Assembly: GCF_019649055.1 (NCBI RefSeq) | Contig: NW_026570225.1 | Coordinates: forward strand, 1,240,001-1,304,000 | Length of the DNA: 64,000 nt | Origin: Paramacrobiotus metropolitanus | Taxonomy: Eukaryota; Tardigrada; Eutardigrada; Parachela; Macrobiotidae | Direction: 5' to 3' | Part shown: piece after piece, positions 1 through 8,264 of the stretch | How positions within the stretch are numbered: position 1 is the first letter of the stretch | How the letters are laid out: the number at the start of each line of letters is the position of its first letter | The notes under the pieces: model-generated | What the model saw: the letters and a program-made list of their open reading frames with translations, nothing else | Database searches by the model: none | What the model was told of the DNA's origin: nothing | Made by a program: the position numbers and the translations under genes

Positions 1-860
1 TTGCGGAATGTCCGATACGCGCATAACTATCCGTTCGACATGATATTTGACGGTTTTCTTTAACAATTCACCAGCAACAGCTGTCAGAAAATCCGGTGAG
101 GGAATGTAGCGTCGGATAGACAACCGAGCATTGCGAACGAAGGGCTTAAACGTTTTCGTGGCATCTTTATCCCACATACGCAGGGCAAATTCAGGGCGGC
201 TTACTACTAGCCGGATATTGACGGGAACACCCGTGCACAGTGGTTTACTTTGATCGAACAAGTCAGAAAACAATCTTCCAGAAAGTTGAACATATTGTCC
301 GGTTTGAAATAAGGCTTTGCGGCTCTTTTCTCCTTGATTGGAGGTCTCATCGTTATGTTTTGCCGGTGTATCCAAATAGAAAGCAGCCGAAGTTAACTGG
401 CTACTTTGAGCCTTTTTGCTATGCGATAGCAATGACTCAAAGTATGCTCGGTACGGATAGAACGTGGCGGCATCCGAGATCAGTCGATTGGCTACTGTAA
501 CATGACATGATGAGAAGAGCGAGTGCAAGAAATTATTGACCGGTGCCACCCCATCATCCGCGGTTACCAATTCCCAGTCACCGGTAGTTTTACGCACTTT
601 GATACCCACTTCCAACTCCAATATCATATCTGCCAAACTGAGCAGACCAGCTGTACTAGGTGGAATAAAGAAATATATCGCCAGCAGATCCATTGTCGGT
701 CAAAATTGTTGTTGGGTTTAGTTTTTCGTGTTCGGTACGCCAGCGGTCCGTCAATGTAGCCGGCAAGGCAAACAGTTGATTTTCCAGCTGCATGGCCGGT
801 TCGGAATGTTCCATCATGAGCATTGCCATTGTTTAGAAAAAGTCCGGAATGCTGGTTGGC
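1..860 (-). pseudogene. Polinton major capsid protein part (partial)
   Basis: The minus-strand reading of this stretch resembles the C-terminal half of Polinton double jelly-roll major capsid proteins, including a run with YRAYFESLL and the later IRLVVSRPEFALRMW pattern that marks this family. It lies directly downstream of the core-like and minor capsid parts, the usual neighbourhood. The part runs off the left edge, so its full length cannot be judged. It looks broken in this copy. The capsid assignment rests on remembered family patterns. Confidence 0.65.
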
Positions 861-868
861 GGAATACG

Positions 869-1219
869 TTAAATGCGATGTACTTTACGTTTAACACGTT
901 GTTTCTTCCGAACGCCTTCTCCTTCTTGTGAAGCTAGGCGTTTACCAATCGCCGCTCCTGCTTCTTTAATAACCCCGGTTGCTGCATCTTGCAAGTGAGG
1001 GGTGGCGGCTTCCAAAGCAGCTCTAGCATGCGGTGCGGCCTTGCGTAGTATCGGTTTGGCAAAACTGGTAATTTTGGCAAATAAATTCTTCAAAATTTGT
1101 GGGAATCCGGATCCATTTTGTAGTGTGCCACGATAGCGAATGAGAGCACTTCCTCCCGTTTGGCTTACGAAAACGTTTTCATAGCGTCGCGGGTCTGGGA
1201 CATAGGCAACGAGGGGCAT
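869..1219 (-). CDS. Polinton basic core/pVI-like protein
   Basis: A 116-residue open frame between the minor and major capsid parts. It starts MPLVAYVPDPRRYENVF, has a central amphipathic, alanine-rich stretch (about residues 35-90) and ends in a strongly basic tail rich in Lys and Arg (RKKQRVKRKVHR). The position and the amphipathic-plus-basic make-up match the small virion proteins of Polintons and adintoviruses that are compared with adenovirus pX/pVI. The frame looks whole. The exact role (capsid cementing, membrane lysis or DNA condensation) is inference. Confidence 0.55.
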   Translation of the reverse strand: MPLVAYVPDPRRYENVFVSQTGGSALIRYRGTLQNGSGFPQILKNLFAKITSFAKPILRKAAPHARAALEAATPHLQDAATGVIKEAGAAIGKRLASQEGEGVRKKQRVKRKVHRI

Positions 1220-1311
1220 TTTCAGTACAAGCGTTGTGGCCGAAAATGTAGTTTTACTAGTGATTTTCCCGTCTGGAATTTAGCGTCGTCACCCAGGTCG
1301 TTGGCAATAGT

Positions 1312-2202
1312 TCAATGAATAGTTTCGAAATGTTGGCGTAATACGGGAACATAGTGGGGAATGTCGAAACGTGCTTCCACAATTTGGTTGACTTCCCCTC
1401 TAATAGGTACAGCGCGCAAAAACTGCGCGGCAGTATCACCAATCAGGCTGTAGTCTGCAACATCACTGTACAGAAACAGGCTTTGGTTCCCCAGCATGGT
1501 GTTCACCGGTCGTTCCGACAAGAAGGTGGTCAGTTTAGGTGGAGGAGCTTTACTGAGGAATGACAAGTACTTGATGCTACTGGTTTTGGTAACAAACGGA
1601 AAGGGTCCCAGTGCATTGGAGTGAGTTTCTGCGGGTACATCTGGTTTAAATTCCGCTTGTTCAAACCCTAGTATTTTTTGCAAGGTAACGGATCCAGGGG
1701 GAAACGTAACTGACACTCGATCGTTGCCAATAAGCAATTTCACTTGATGGTTTGTTGAGGTTAAAAATTGCAAGTTGAAAGCTTTGTTATCCGGCAAAGC
1801 ACTTTTATCCTGATGTACAGCGTCATCCACCATGTACGGTCCGATTGTAGGAGCTAAGTTGTTGACGGTTTGCAGTAAAAGCTCGGCATTCTTATAGTTT
1901 CCGGGAGGAACCGTCAAAATTTCTTGGTGCACAACGTAATTGACGCTATCAATAAAGTCTTCTTCTTTTTTAACCCGAAATTCGCGGACAATATCCAGCT
2001 GAATTTTTTGCTCGGTAGGTAGAGCATAGAAAGAATTTAAATACTGCAGTTCCACCAGGGCCATTTCCCATTTGCCCTTCAGGGTAATGGGTTGTTTCAG
2101 TTTGGTAGTCCAGTTGGAGGGCGTGTTGGCCGCCTCTGTGGCGACATCACTGGGTAAGGTTATGTAGAAAGGCGCTCCTTCAAACATGATAGTGGTTCCC
2201 AA
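1312..2202 (-). CDS. Polinton minor capsid (penton-like) protein
   Basis: A 296-residue open frame that looks whole. The N-terminus carries the pattern FYITLPSDVATEAANTPSNW followed by a TTKL..PI.L.GKWEMALVELQY stretch, which is the opening beta-strand region of Polinton minor capsid proteins (single jelly-roll, penton-like). It sits between the integrase and the core-like/major capsid parts on the same strand and slightly overlaps the integrase C-terminal part. Expected role in the family: pentameric vertex protein of the predicted capsid. Family assignment is from remembered pattern. Confidence 0.7.
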   Translation of the reverse strand: MGTTIMFEGAPFYITLPSDVATEAANTPSNWTTKLKQPITLKGKWEMALVELQYLNSFYALPTEQKIQLDIVREFRVKKEEDFIDSVNYVVHQEILTVPPGNYKNAELLLQTVNNLAPTIGPYMVDDAVHQDKSALPDNKAFNLQFLTSTNHQVKLLIGNDRVSVTFPPGSVTLQKILGFEQAEFKPDVPAETHSNALGPFPFVTKTSSIKYLSFLSKAPPPKLTTFLSERPVNTMLGNQSLFLYSDVADYSLIGDTAAQFLRAVPIRGEVNQIVEARFDIPHYVPVLRQHFETIH

Positions 2203-3212
2203 GAATCGTGTTCGGGTCCGTAACCTAACCAGCGGACTAATGCTTTCTTTCCGCGCCGCTTAACAATAAAATCAATTGCGTGTTCTTTATGCTGTGGATT
2301 CGAGACTGGTGACAGTTCATGCTCATAAAACGTTCCTTTAATAACTTCGTCTTGGTAATCCTTCAAACGATAGACCGGAATACGATGCGGGATCACCTGA
2401 TGGATGTAGAAGATTTCTTCTTTGAAACGGTAGGTATACCCTTTTTCCACCTTTGTTTTATGCACCGCAATCCGCACGGCATCACCGACTTTGTACCGTG
2501 GCTTCTGGACGTCTTAGGGCTTGTACAAAGCCTCGTACACTGCCAACGAGTTGTCTTGCCGTACATCAATGGGTCGCATACCATGAGCACGGTGTTTGGA
2601 ATGGTTGTACGAGTACACCAGATCTTGCAATTTGTCAATATAGCGCATCGATAAGCGGGACCGAAACAATCGAAATATCCGCGTTTTGATGGTTCGAATA
2701 ACGCGCTCCGCCATGGAACACCTGATGTCTTCGTTCTCGGAAGTGAAGAACTGAATTTGTTTGTCTTTCAGGTACTTGGCCACCGTTCTATTCAACATCT
2801 CTGTACCTTTATCATATTGCAGTTTTTCCGGCTCTCCCAAATCATTGAACGCTTTGGTTAGCGCTTTCTTGGTATCAGCACCCGTTTTGGTTTTCAGAGG
2901 TTGAATACTGAGTTTCTTGGAGAAACAGTCAATAACAAATAGCAAATATTTGTATCCATCGTTTTCCTTCGAGTACTTGGCTAGGTCGGCCAGATCCGCT
3001 TGATACTGTTGGCGGAGGTTAGTTGTTACGACGCGGTTGCGCGGGAAGCGTTTGCGTGATTCCTTGTTGACAGTGTAGGCATCGATCTCCTGCAAGATCG
3101 CCTGTGCTTTCCGTTTGTTGGCTCTGGTCATTAAACTTTTTCGGAACCTGTCGACGCCGCCAAGACCGCCGGGATCGCGAGGGTTCAGATATTTTTTCAT
3201 GAGTTTCTCCAT
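2160..3212 (-). pseudogene. Polinton retrovirus-type integrase with chromodomain
   Basis: This stretch encodes an rve-type integrase. Seen in the sequence: a DLADLAKYSKENDGYKYLLF strand with the first catalytic Asp, the next conserved Asp at QYDKGTEM, and a Glu-containing helix near SMAERVIRTIK, giving a D,D-35-E core. The C-terminal part holds an SH3-like stretch and a chromodomain pattern with KALVRWLGYGPEHDSWEP. Polinton integrases have this architecture and carry out insertion with 6-bp target duplication. The part looks broken in this copy, with about one or two breaks. Confidence 0.85.
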
Positions 3213-3287
3213 TATTGCAACAATTGGATACGCAGTTGATCTTAAATACCCGACACAGTCGCAAAACAGTAGGAAGAAAGCTGGACA

Positions 3288-3959
3288 TTATGGTAAGGTT
3301 ATCCAATGGATCCTATGTCGACCACTACCACTTTGAACAGTTCGGGAACGCAATTTCCGACCGGTATCTTCGTTGGCACTTTCCGTTTTCCTTTTTCTTA
3401 TGGACAATGGAAACAATGGTACACGGCGTTGTTTACGGCTATTCGCATGATCGTCCGCGGTTTTGCGCTTTTGTCTTTTGGTTGGAAGTGTTGATGGAAA
3501 CAAGGCGACACGACCATGTTTTATTGGACCATCGCGATCGTCTTCCAGATATCTTTTTTGCCCTTTGATTGGCAACGTCGATGGAAATAATTGTGGGCGC
3601 GGTTTCTTTGGCCCTTGTTCTATTTCATCTTCGTCAGTTCTTTTGCGTTTGCGATACCTTTCCAGCTCTTGTTGTACTCCTAATGGTGCCGGTTGTAACA
3701 CGGTTTCATCCGAGAATTGCACAGGGTTTTCGTCAGGTAAGACTTTTTGTTTCAATGCTAAAAAACGCTCCAGAATGCTTGTTAGCAGGTCGGCTTTCTC
3801 ATACTCGTTTATATCGCTTCGTCGTAAGGTTTTGGCAACAAGTTCGTCCAAAGAAGCAACAGCTCTGGCTTCTGGTGGTTCTTTGTTAACTTGTATTTTC
3901 TCATGCAGGCGCTCTTCCATAATGCGTCTAGGAACAATATAGTACTCATCCATTTCCAA
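3288..3959 (-). CDS. Polinton-associated protein of unknown function
   Basis: A 223-residue open frame between integrase and ATPase. It begins MEMDEYYIVPRRIMEERLHE, resembling the small Polinton/adintovirus proteins that open with a VP.+...RL helix, followed by a helical stretch (about 35-75) and then a long basic, Pro-rich tail. The tail contains three imperfect repeats of the pattern LFPSTLP.K.QKR at roughly residues 125-195, rich in Lys/Arg. I do not recognise a catalytic fold. Nuclear-localisation or DNA-binding roles would fit the basic repeats but are guesses. Confidence 0.5.
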   Translation of the reverse strand: MEMDEYYIVPRRIMEERLHEKIQVNKEPPEARAVASLDELVAKTLRRSDINEYEKADLLTSILERFLALKQKVLPDENPVQFSDETVLQPAPLGVQQELERYRKRKRTDEDEIEQGPKKPRPQLFPSTLPIKGQKRYLEDDRDGPIKHGRVALFPSTLPTKRQKRKTADDHANSRKQRRVPLFPLSIRKRKTESANEDTGRKLRSRTVQSGSGRHRIHWITLP

Positions 3960-4115
3960 TCAACGATGTTAGGACCCCAGCAATAACCGGCAAGATAGCC
4001 CCAATAAATCCTCCTTGTTGTAAGATTATTCGTTTTTGTTTGAGAGGATAGCGTCGCAATGCAATGAGCTTTAATGCTTTGCGATGGCGTTTACATTTAT
4101 CCATTTGGGATGGTG

Positions 4116-4361
4116 TCAGTGCGACAGTATTTTTACAATGTTGACGGCGATTTCTTCCAAAGCTTTCATCTGCGGTTTACTCATGTAACTCATCAGAACG
4201 CGTCGTTGTCGCGGTTTTAAATTCTGTAGGGTAATGATAAAGGGTGCTAATGATTTTACGCATTCCGACAGTTTGGCAGTTGTGACGAATTTCGATCCAA
4301 ATAAATTCTCATGTGCTCGTTTGGAAAGATATGGGAGCGGATACGTAAGTATTCTGGGCAC
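4116..4361 (-). CDS. Polinton small conserved protein
   Basis: An 81-residue frame just downstream of, and overlapping in another frame, the packaging ATPase. Its C-terminal half, with LKPRQRRVLMSYMSKPQMKA followed by LEEIAVNIVKI, resembles a short helical protein common in Polintons and adintoviruses (pattern QR+.LL......L..I.E.A.NVLKG). Function is not established; it usually lies next to structural or packaging genes. The start codon is uncertain because of the overlap. Confidence 0.45.
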   Translation of the reverse strand: MPRILTYPLPYLSKRAHENLFGSKFVTTAKLSECVKSLAPFIITLQNLKPRQRRVLMSYMSKPQMKALEEIAVNIVKILSH

Positions 4362-4942
4362 GTTGGTCGCAAGTCCAAAATTAAAGGTTGGTACGGTAGT
4401 GTTGTGACCTTATTATAAGCACTAACCAGTTGCTTCAGTCCGGTCTGTCTGGCCAATAACGCTATTTGATTTACATCTCTCACGTTTTTGAAAAGGACTA
4501 GATACTGTAGATTGAGGGTAATGTCCCGCATGACCTTGCCTTGCTTAAATAGATTTTGTAGAAGCACGATAACTGAAACATTTTTGTGATGGATTCCGCG
4601 TGTAAAAAGATTGGCACACCGCACGTCTTTGCAGAGATCAGTCGCCAAGTCGTCAATAACAACTAATGTAGGCACCTTTTCATCTAGTGACTCAAAACAG
4701 GCAAAGAATTCGTCCAATCCTTTAATAAATTCTATAAAAGGGTTTGCAGATTGCAGCTTTTCGAATCCACTTTGCCAAGCACCGTAATAATAGATAATTT
4801 TTGTTGGTGGTTTATCAATCATGCGGTTCCGTTGCTCAATTAGTGAGAAAACAAACTCTGATTTACCGGACATGGTCGGTCCACAAATACACATCCCAAA
4901 GGGCGCACTGAGGCGCGAATATTCTTTAACAGTACTATACAT
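4256..4942 (-). CDS. Polinton packaging ATPase (FtsK/HerA, A32-like)
   Basis: A 228-residue frame that looks whole. Residues about 15-27 hold a Walker A motif, CICGPTMSGKSEF, preceded by a beta strand; the Walker B strand is PTLVVIDDLA at about 90-99. The pattern IHHKNVSVIVLLQNLF (sensor-like strand ending in Gln-Asn) and the late TCPEYLRIRSHIFP tail are typical of A32-like genome-packaging ATPases of Polintons and nucleocytoplasmic large DNA viruses. It is the outermost recognisable part of the element on this side. Confidence 0.85.
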   Translation of the reverse strand: MYSTVKEYSRLSAPFGMCICGPTMSGKSEFVFSLIEQRNRMIDKPPTKIIYYYGAWQSGFEKLQSANPFIEFIKGLDEFFACFESLDEKVPTLVVIDDLATDLCKDVRCANLFTRGIHHKNVSVIVLLQNLFKQGKVMRDITLNLQYLVLFKNVRDVNQIALLARQTGLKQLVSAYNKVTTLPYQPLILDLRPTCPEYLRIRSHIFPNEHMRIYLDRNSSQLPNCRNA

Positions 4943-5177
4943 TTTTGAAAATAATTTTTTCAGTGTCGTTCTACGTGCTTAAATGACGTCTTCGACAAAA
5001 TAAGTAATCTGATGTTGAAATTAGGAGCTATCCACGGCTCCGCACATAGTTTTCTCGATCGGTAATCCTTGCTTCCGCCAGCACAAAAGGTCACACCCTT
5101 GAACGCTCTTCTGTGCATGCTCATGTCTGCACAAAAACAATAACGAGTCTATTTAAGCACTGCAAACACAACACAAG

Positions 5178-5372
5178 GTGCATGACATGGCTGGGTTACA
5201 GCATATGCTTCCGGACGCCGTTGGCGTCCAGAAGAAATGCGAAAAAGTTTTGTTAGTGATTCTGTACGTGGTATTTTTTATAGTGTTTGCTGCTATAGTT
5301 ATTATGGAAGGAATAGGCAAAGTTCTACAAAGTGATTCCTGGAATCATACAACACAAAATATGACGCTGTAA
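5178..5372 (+). CDS. Hypothetical small single-pass membrane protein
   Basis: A 64-residue ATG-started frame, opposite in strand to the Polinton parts. It has one clear hydrophobic segment (about residues 24-45, VLLVILYVVFFIVFAAIVIM) and two N-glycosylation sequons near the C-terminus (NHT, NMT). A TATA-like CTATTTAAG lies about 30 nt upstream. I do not recognise the family. It could be an accessory gene at the element's edge, a host gene or chance; the hydrophobic run in a T-rich stretch can arise by chance. Confidence 0.3.
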   Translation: MHDMAGLQHMLPDAVGVQKKCEKVLLVILYVVFFIVFAAIVIMEGIGKVLQSDSWNHTTQNMTL

Positions 5373-6274
5373 CTCACATCCTGCGTTCCGTCTCTTCAAA
5401 AAGGTGAGGCAGCAAGAGATGGCCAGCAGGCGGTAAACGAGATGCCCAGACAAAGAACGTAACTCATAGTCCTTTGTTCAGACCGCAGATCCCGGAATAC
5501 CATGTGGAGGCTACCCGATGTCCGCAATAACGACCATTCCGTATTTCGGGAGCTCTTCGACACCAAAAAGGGCGGATCTACGGTGCTTAAATACTTGCAA
5601 ACAGTGGGAAGCACTGCTGGACTTTGATATCAATGACACCCTGGGTGCTTGGAATTCAAACTTTACAGAGTCTGGTTTTTCACACATAAAAGCGTTTTGT
5701 ATCCAAAAACTGGAATTGTGGTGTTTCCAATTGTTTTTGTCACGTATGTGGACGAAAGAATGTTTGATATTGTGGTTTATTGATTTTCAAAATGATGCGA
5801 TGATAAACAGAGTTGTCTAAGACGACATATAATACGTAAAGCTGGTACATCAAATGCAATAAAGCTTGAAAGAATGCAATTAAATATAAACACAAAGAGA
5901 ACGCAAGATAGGAATGCAGGGTGAAACGAAAGTAAACCAAACAAAAAACATTTGCCTGTTTCCCCTTACCGGTTATTCCGTCAGAGCTTGAAAGTAATTG
6001 GTTATCAATTCTGGTTAATCCCTAGAGTAGTACAGCAATATCATATCAACACCCATAAACAAATCAGTACCAGTTGCAATGGTTCAAAAAAGATTGGATA
6101 GTATACAAAGGCTGAAAACATTTTTCTTCCGTACCTTTCAGATAGAATGCACACACGTTTGTAATTTCCAACTAGATTTTCATAGTCGAATGCATATCTG
6201 TTAATATGCGACTGGTACTGGGCACCAGGTACGTGTTACCATGGTAACGGTACCTGTACCATGTACTATCGTAC

Positions 6275-6302
6275 ATGGCCATGTACCATGGTACATGGCC
6301 AT
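6275..6302. repeat. 28-bp perfect palindrome
   Basis: The stretch is its own reverse complement, with half-site ATGGCCATGTACCA. It belongs to a cluster of GTAC/CATG-rich inverted sequences around 6,220-6,300 that can form several alternative cruciforms. Confidence 0.9.
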
Positions 6303-6441
6303 TCAACCAAAGCGAACCTTGTTGTGCAGTCAGTATACAAATAAATTTTACTGATGCACACATATGTGCGTGCAAATATTACGCGCATGCGCATATACTT
6401 GTGCGCATCAGTGCAAATACAAATGTGCGCAATTGCACAGA

Positions 6442-6477
6442 TGCGCATCCGTGCATTTGCAAATGCACGGATGCGCA
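6442..6477. repeat. 36-bp perfect palindrome
   Basis: A perfect palindrome with half-site tgcgcatccgtgcatttg and no spacer. It lies in about 120 bp of alternating purine-pyrimidine sequence (repeated TGCGCA, GTGCGC, TGCAAA words), a composition that favours cruciform or Z-type structure. Confidence 0.92.
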
Positions 6478-6607
6478 CAATTGGCACTTAACGGGTCTAT
6501 GTACTACTGCTTTTCCATTTGTTCGTGCGGGTATGTTTATTATGATTATAATCATTTTCCAGTTTGTTGTTGATTACGCTTACTGCAAGATGTCCACAGT
6601 CGTCTTT

Positions 6608-6657
6608 TGCCAAAGGTCGATCGATCTCACACTGCCGTGTGAGACTGACCTTTGGCA
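6608..6657. repeat. Two-step perfect hairpin
   Basis: Outer arms tgccaaaggtc (6608-6618) and gacctttggca (6647-6657) enclose inner arms ctcacac (6626-6632) and gtgtgag (6637-6643) with a 4-nt loop; a 7/3-nt internal loop separates them. The right outer arm overlaps the start of the mir-34-like sequence. Confidence 0.85.
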
Positions 6658-6715
6658 GTGGCGTGAGCTGGATGACTGCGTCTTTTACTAGCCACGCTTC
6701 CACGTAATGCTATGC
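6645..6715 (+). ncRNA. Possible mir-34-like microRNA hairpin
   Basis: Positions 6653-6674 match fly miR-34 at 18 of 22 bases as remembered, including the complete seed (GGCAGTG) and the AGCTGG block at the same spacing; the preceding CTTT is also shared. A 3' arm at about 6,689-6,712 (TAGCCACGC, CCAC, TGCT blocks) can pair with it, giving about 17 pairs but with asymmetric bulges of 4 and 3 nt. The stem is poorer than a normal miR-34 precursor and competes with the perfect hairpin just upstream. This could be a divergent homolog, a decayed copy or chance. Confidence 0.25.
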
Positions 6716-6786
6716 TGTCATGGGAGTACAGCAGTATTAAATTTTCGCCCCAGATTATTATGACGCTGCACTAATCATTTTTTCAG

Positions 6787-7705
6787 GGCCCATCTGGTTC
6801 CAACGTTTGCTTTTGGAGAGAATGATATTTACCGTTTGGTGTTTAACAGCCAGCCCGGGTCCTGGGCTCGCAGAATACAACGATTGTTCCAGGTCAAATC
6901 CGGATATGCTCCCGTATTGTTTACCGGTAGAGGCGTTTTCAATTACACTTTCGGAATCTTACCGCACCGGAGGCCCATCACCGTCGTAGTGGGGTCACCG
7001 ATTCCGACGGTTCAAAATGATCACCCAAGTCAGGTACTTGTGGTTAGTTCGCCGTTACTGAATTCGAAGTAACTAGGAATGTACAAATTTACAAGGATTC
7101 ATGTTATCGAAAAAACAGAATGTGAATAACTACGGCGTTGCACTCTGGCAAGTTCAAGAAATGAAGCGGCGAAGCCTTCAAAATAAAACTTGAACGTTCA
7201 AGCTGTTTTTACTCTGCTTTCAGACATAAACAAAAACTTTGTTCAAATTGACTGTATATGTACTTTAGTCATAAATTAAGATTACGGACATCGTTATGTA
7301 CCCTTTTTATCAATACCTTACCATTTTTTTGGGGTGGTTTGAACCCCGAACCGATTCGAATAAATTATCAAGTGGCTTCAGCCTGCAGGCAGCACACTGT
7401 ACATAGTTCTTTATAAAATTTAACAGAAATAATATTACAATCAAATTTATGTAAATATTTTACGATTAGTACTTATCGTTAGTGCAATGGTACTCGTACG
7501 ATACTTCAAACTGCATAAAGCATTGTACCGTTATCTGCATGTACTGACTTGCATACAAGCATACCTGTTAAGGATTTTTAACTTTTTCAATCAGGAGGAG
7601 ATTGATATTACTCATCGACGATATTTGGATGAACTGCGAATGCTCTTCGATACCCATAAGCACCTTTACGGACACGTGGAAGACAAGTTGGAGTTCATTG
7701 AATAA
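6787..7705 (+). CDS. DGAT2: Diacylglycerol/monoacylglycerol acyltransferase, last two exons
   Basis: Transfers an acyl chain from acyl-CoA to mono- or diacylglycerol at the ER membrane and lipid droplets. Exons seen: 6787-7033 and 7595-7705 (stop at 7703), joined in phase 0. The encoded about 118 residues match the family C-terminus: HLVPTFAFGENDIYR, then LFTGRGVFNYTFGILPHRRP, TVVVGSPIP, HPSQ, EEID..H.RYLDELR.LFD.HK and the ending LEFIE. The acceptor before 6787 is TTTTTTCAG, so more exons should precede it, but the N-terminal part with the catalytic HPHG region is not in the window. Upstream lie 1.4 kb without exons and then the Polinton. DGAT2 and MOGAT paralogs cannot be separated from this fragment. 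Confidence 0.85.
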
Positions 7706-8264
7706 CAAAAAGATGTTGCTTTGGCGCTTGGATTAAGGCCTTGTGTTGTATGTATTTGTACATAATTTCACAACATGAACATGTCCCTGCATGCTCTTGC
7801 GCTCTCTTTTGTTTTTTGAATACTAGGGTAGAATTTGGAAGTTGTGTAACTAAATTTCTAATTATGTGCATTTGTAAATAGACTACTATACTACGTACAA
7901 ATAGTTCCAGTCAAGGACTGTTTCAGTATTTTTCGCCTTGTTGGTTTGTGGTGTGAGCTGGGAAACGATATCTATTTGCTGTATTAAAATCAGAAAACAA
8001 TACAGTTTATTAAGTTCTGCTCTGCTCTATGGTAGGCGTCAGGCACCATGAAATATTACCAATTTACTGGAAACATTTATTCAACCGTTTTTAATTTTTT
8101 TTTCAGTAGAAAGCTGACAATCTTTTCGATTTCATTACCGTATGATCGACTTATGAAAGGATCGAGTACAAAAAGCAAGCAAATGCCATGCCGGATATAC
8201 GGTACAGAAAAAATCCTTTCTCAAGGCAAACGAAGGCATCAGTGCTTCCAAGTTCGCACTGTAG
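7706..8264. other. Shared 3' flank of DGAT2-like and NUP58 genes
   Basis: Convergent 3' ends. No coding signal seen. On the minus strand an AATAAA hexamer (8076-8081) lies 184 nt past the NUP58 stop and is a candidate poly(A) signal; another lies near 8004. No AATAAA was seen for the plus-strand gene. Confidence 0.5.

Larger units (their letters stand above)
1..5000 (-). mobile_element. Polinton/Maverick element, right part
   Basis: A chain of minus-strand parts typical of Polintons (self-synthesising, virus-like DNA transposons): packaging ATPase, small conserved proteins, integrase with a chromodomain, minor capsid, basic core-like protein and major capsid. The element continues past the left window edge, where the protein-primed DNA polymerase B and protease would be expected. 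I did not find the terminal inverted repeat; the right end lies somewhere between about 4.95 and 5.4 kb. Several parts are still full-length open frames while the integrase and capsid parts look broken, with roughly two or three breaks in the visible portion. That suggests a fairly young but no longer perfect copy. Confidence 0.88.
5373..6786. other. Non-coding stretch with palindromes; no host exon recognised
   Basis: No exon of the neighbouring acyltransferase or any other family could be recognised here. The first 300 bases carry a 41-codon ATG frame (from 5501) without known similarity. Between about 6,190 and 6,480 the sequence is dominated by palindromes and alternating purine-pyrimidine runs, followed by a hairpin at 6,608-6,657 and a possible miRNA-like stem. 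Confidence 0.6.
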
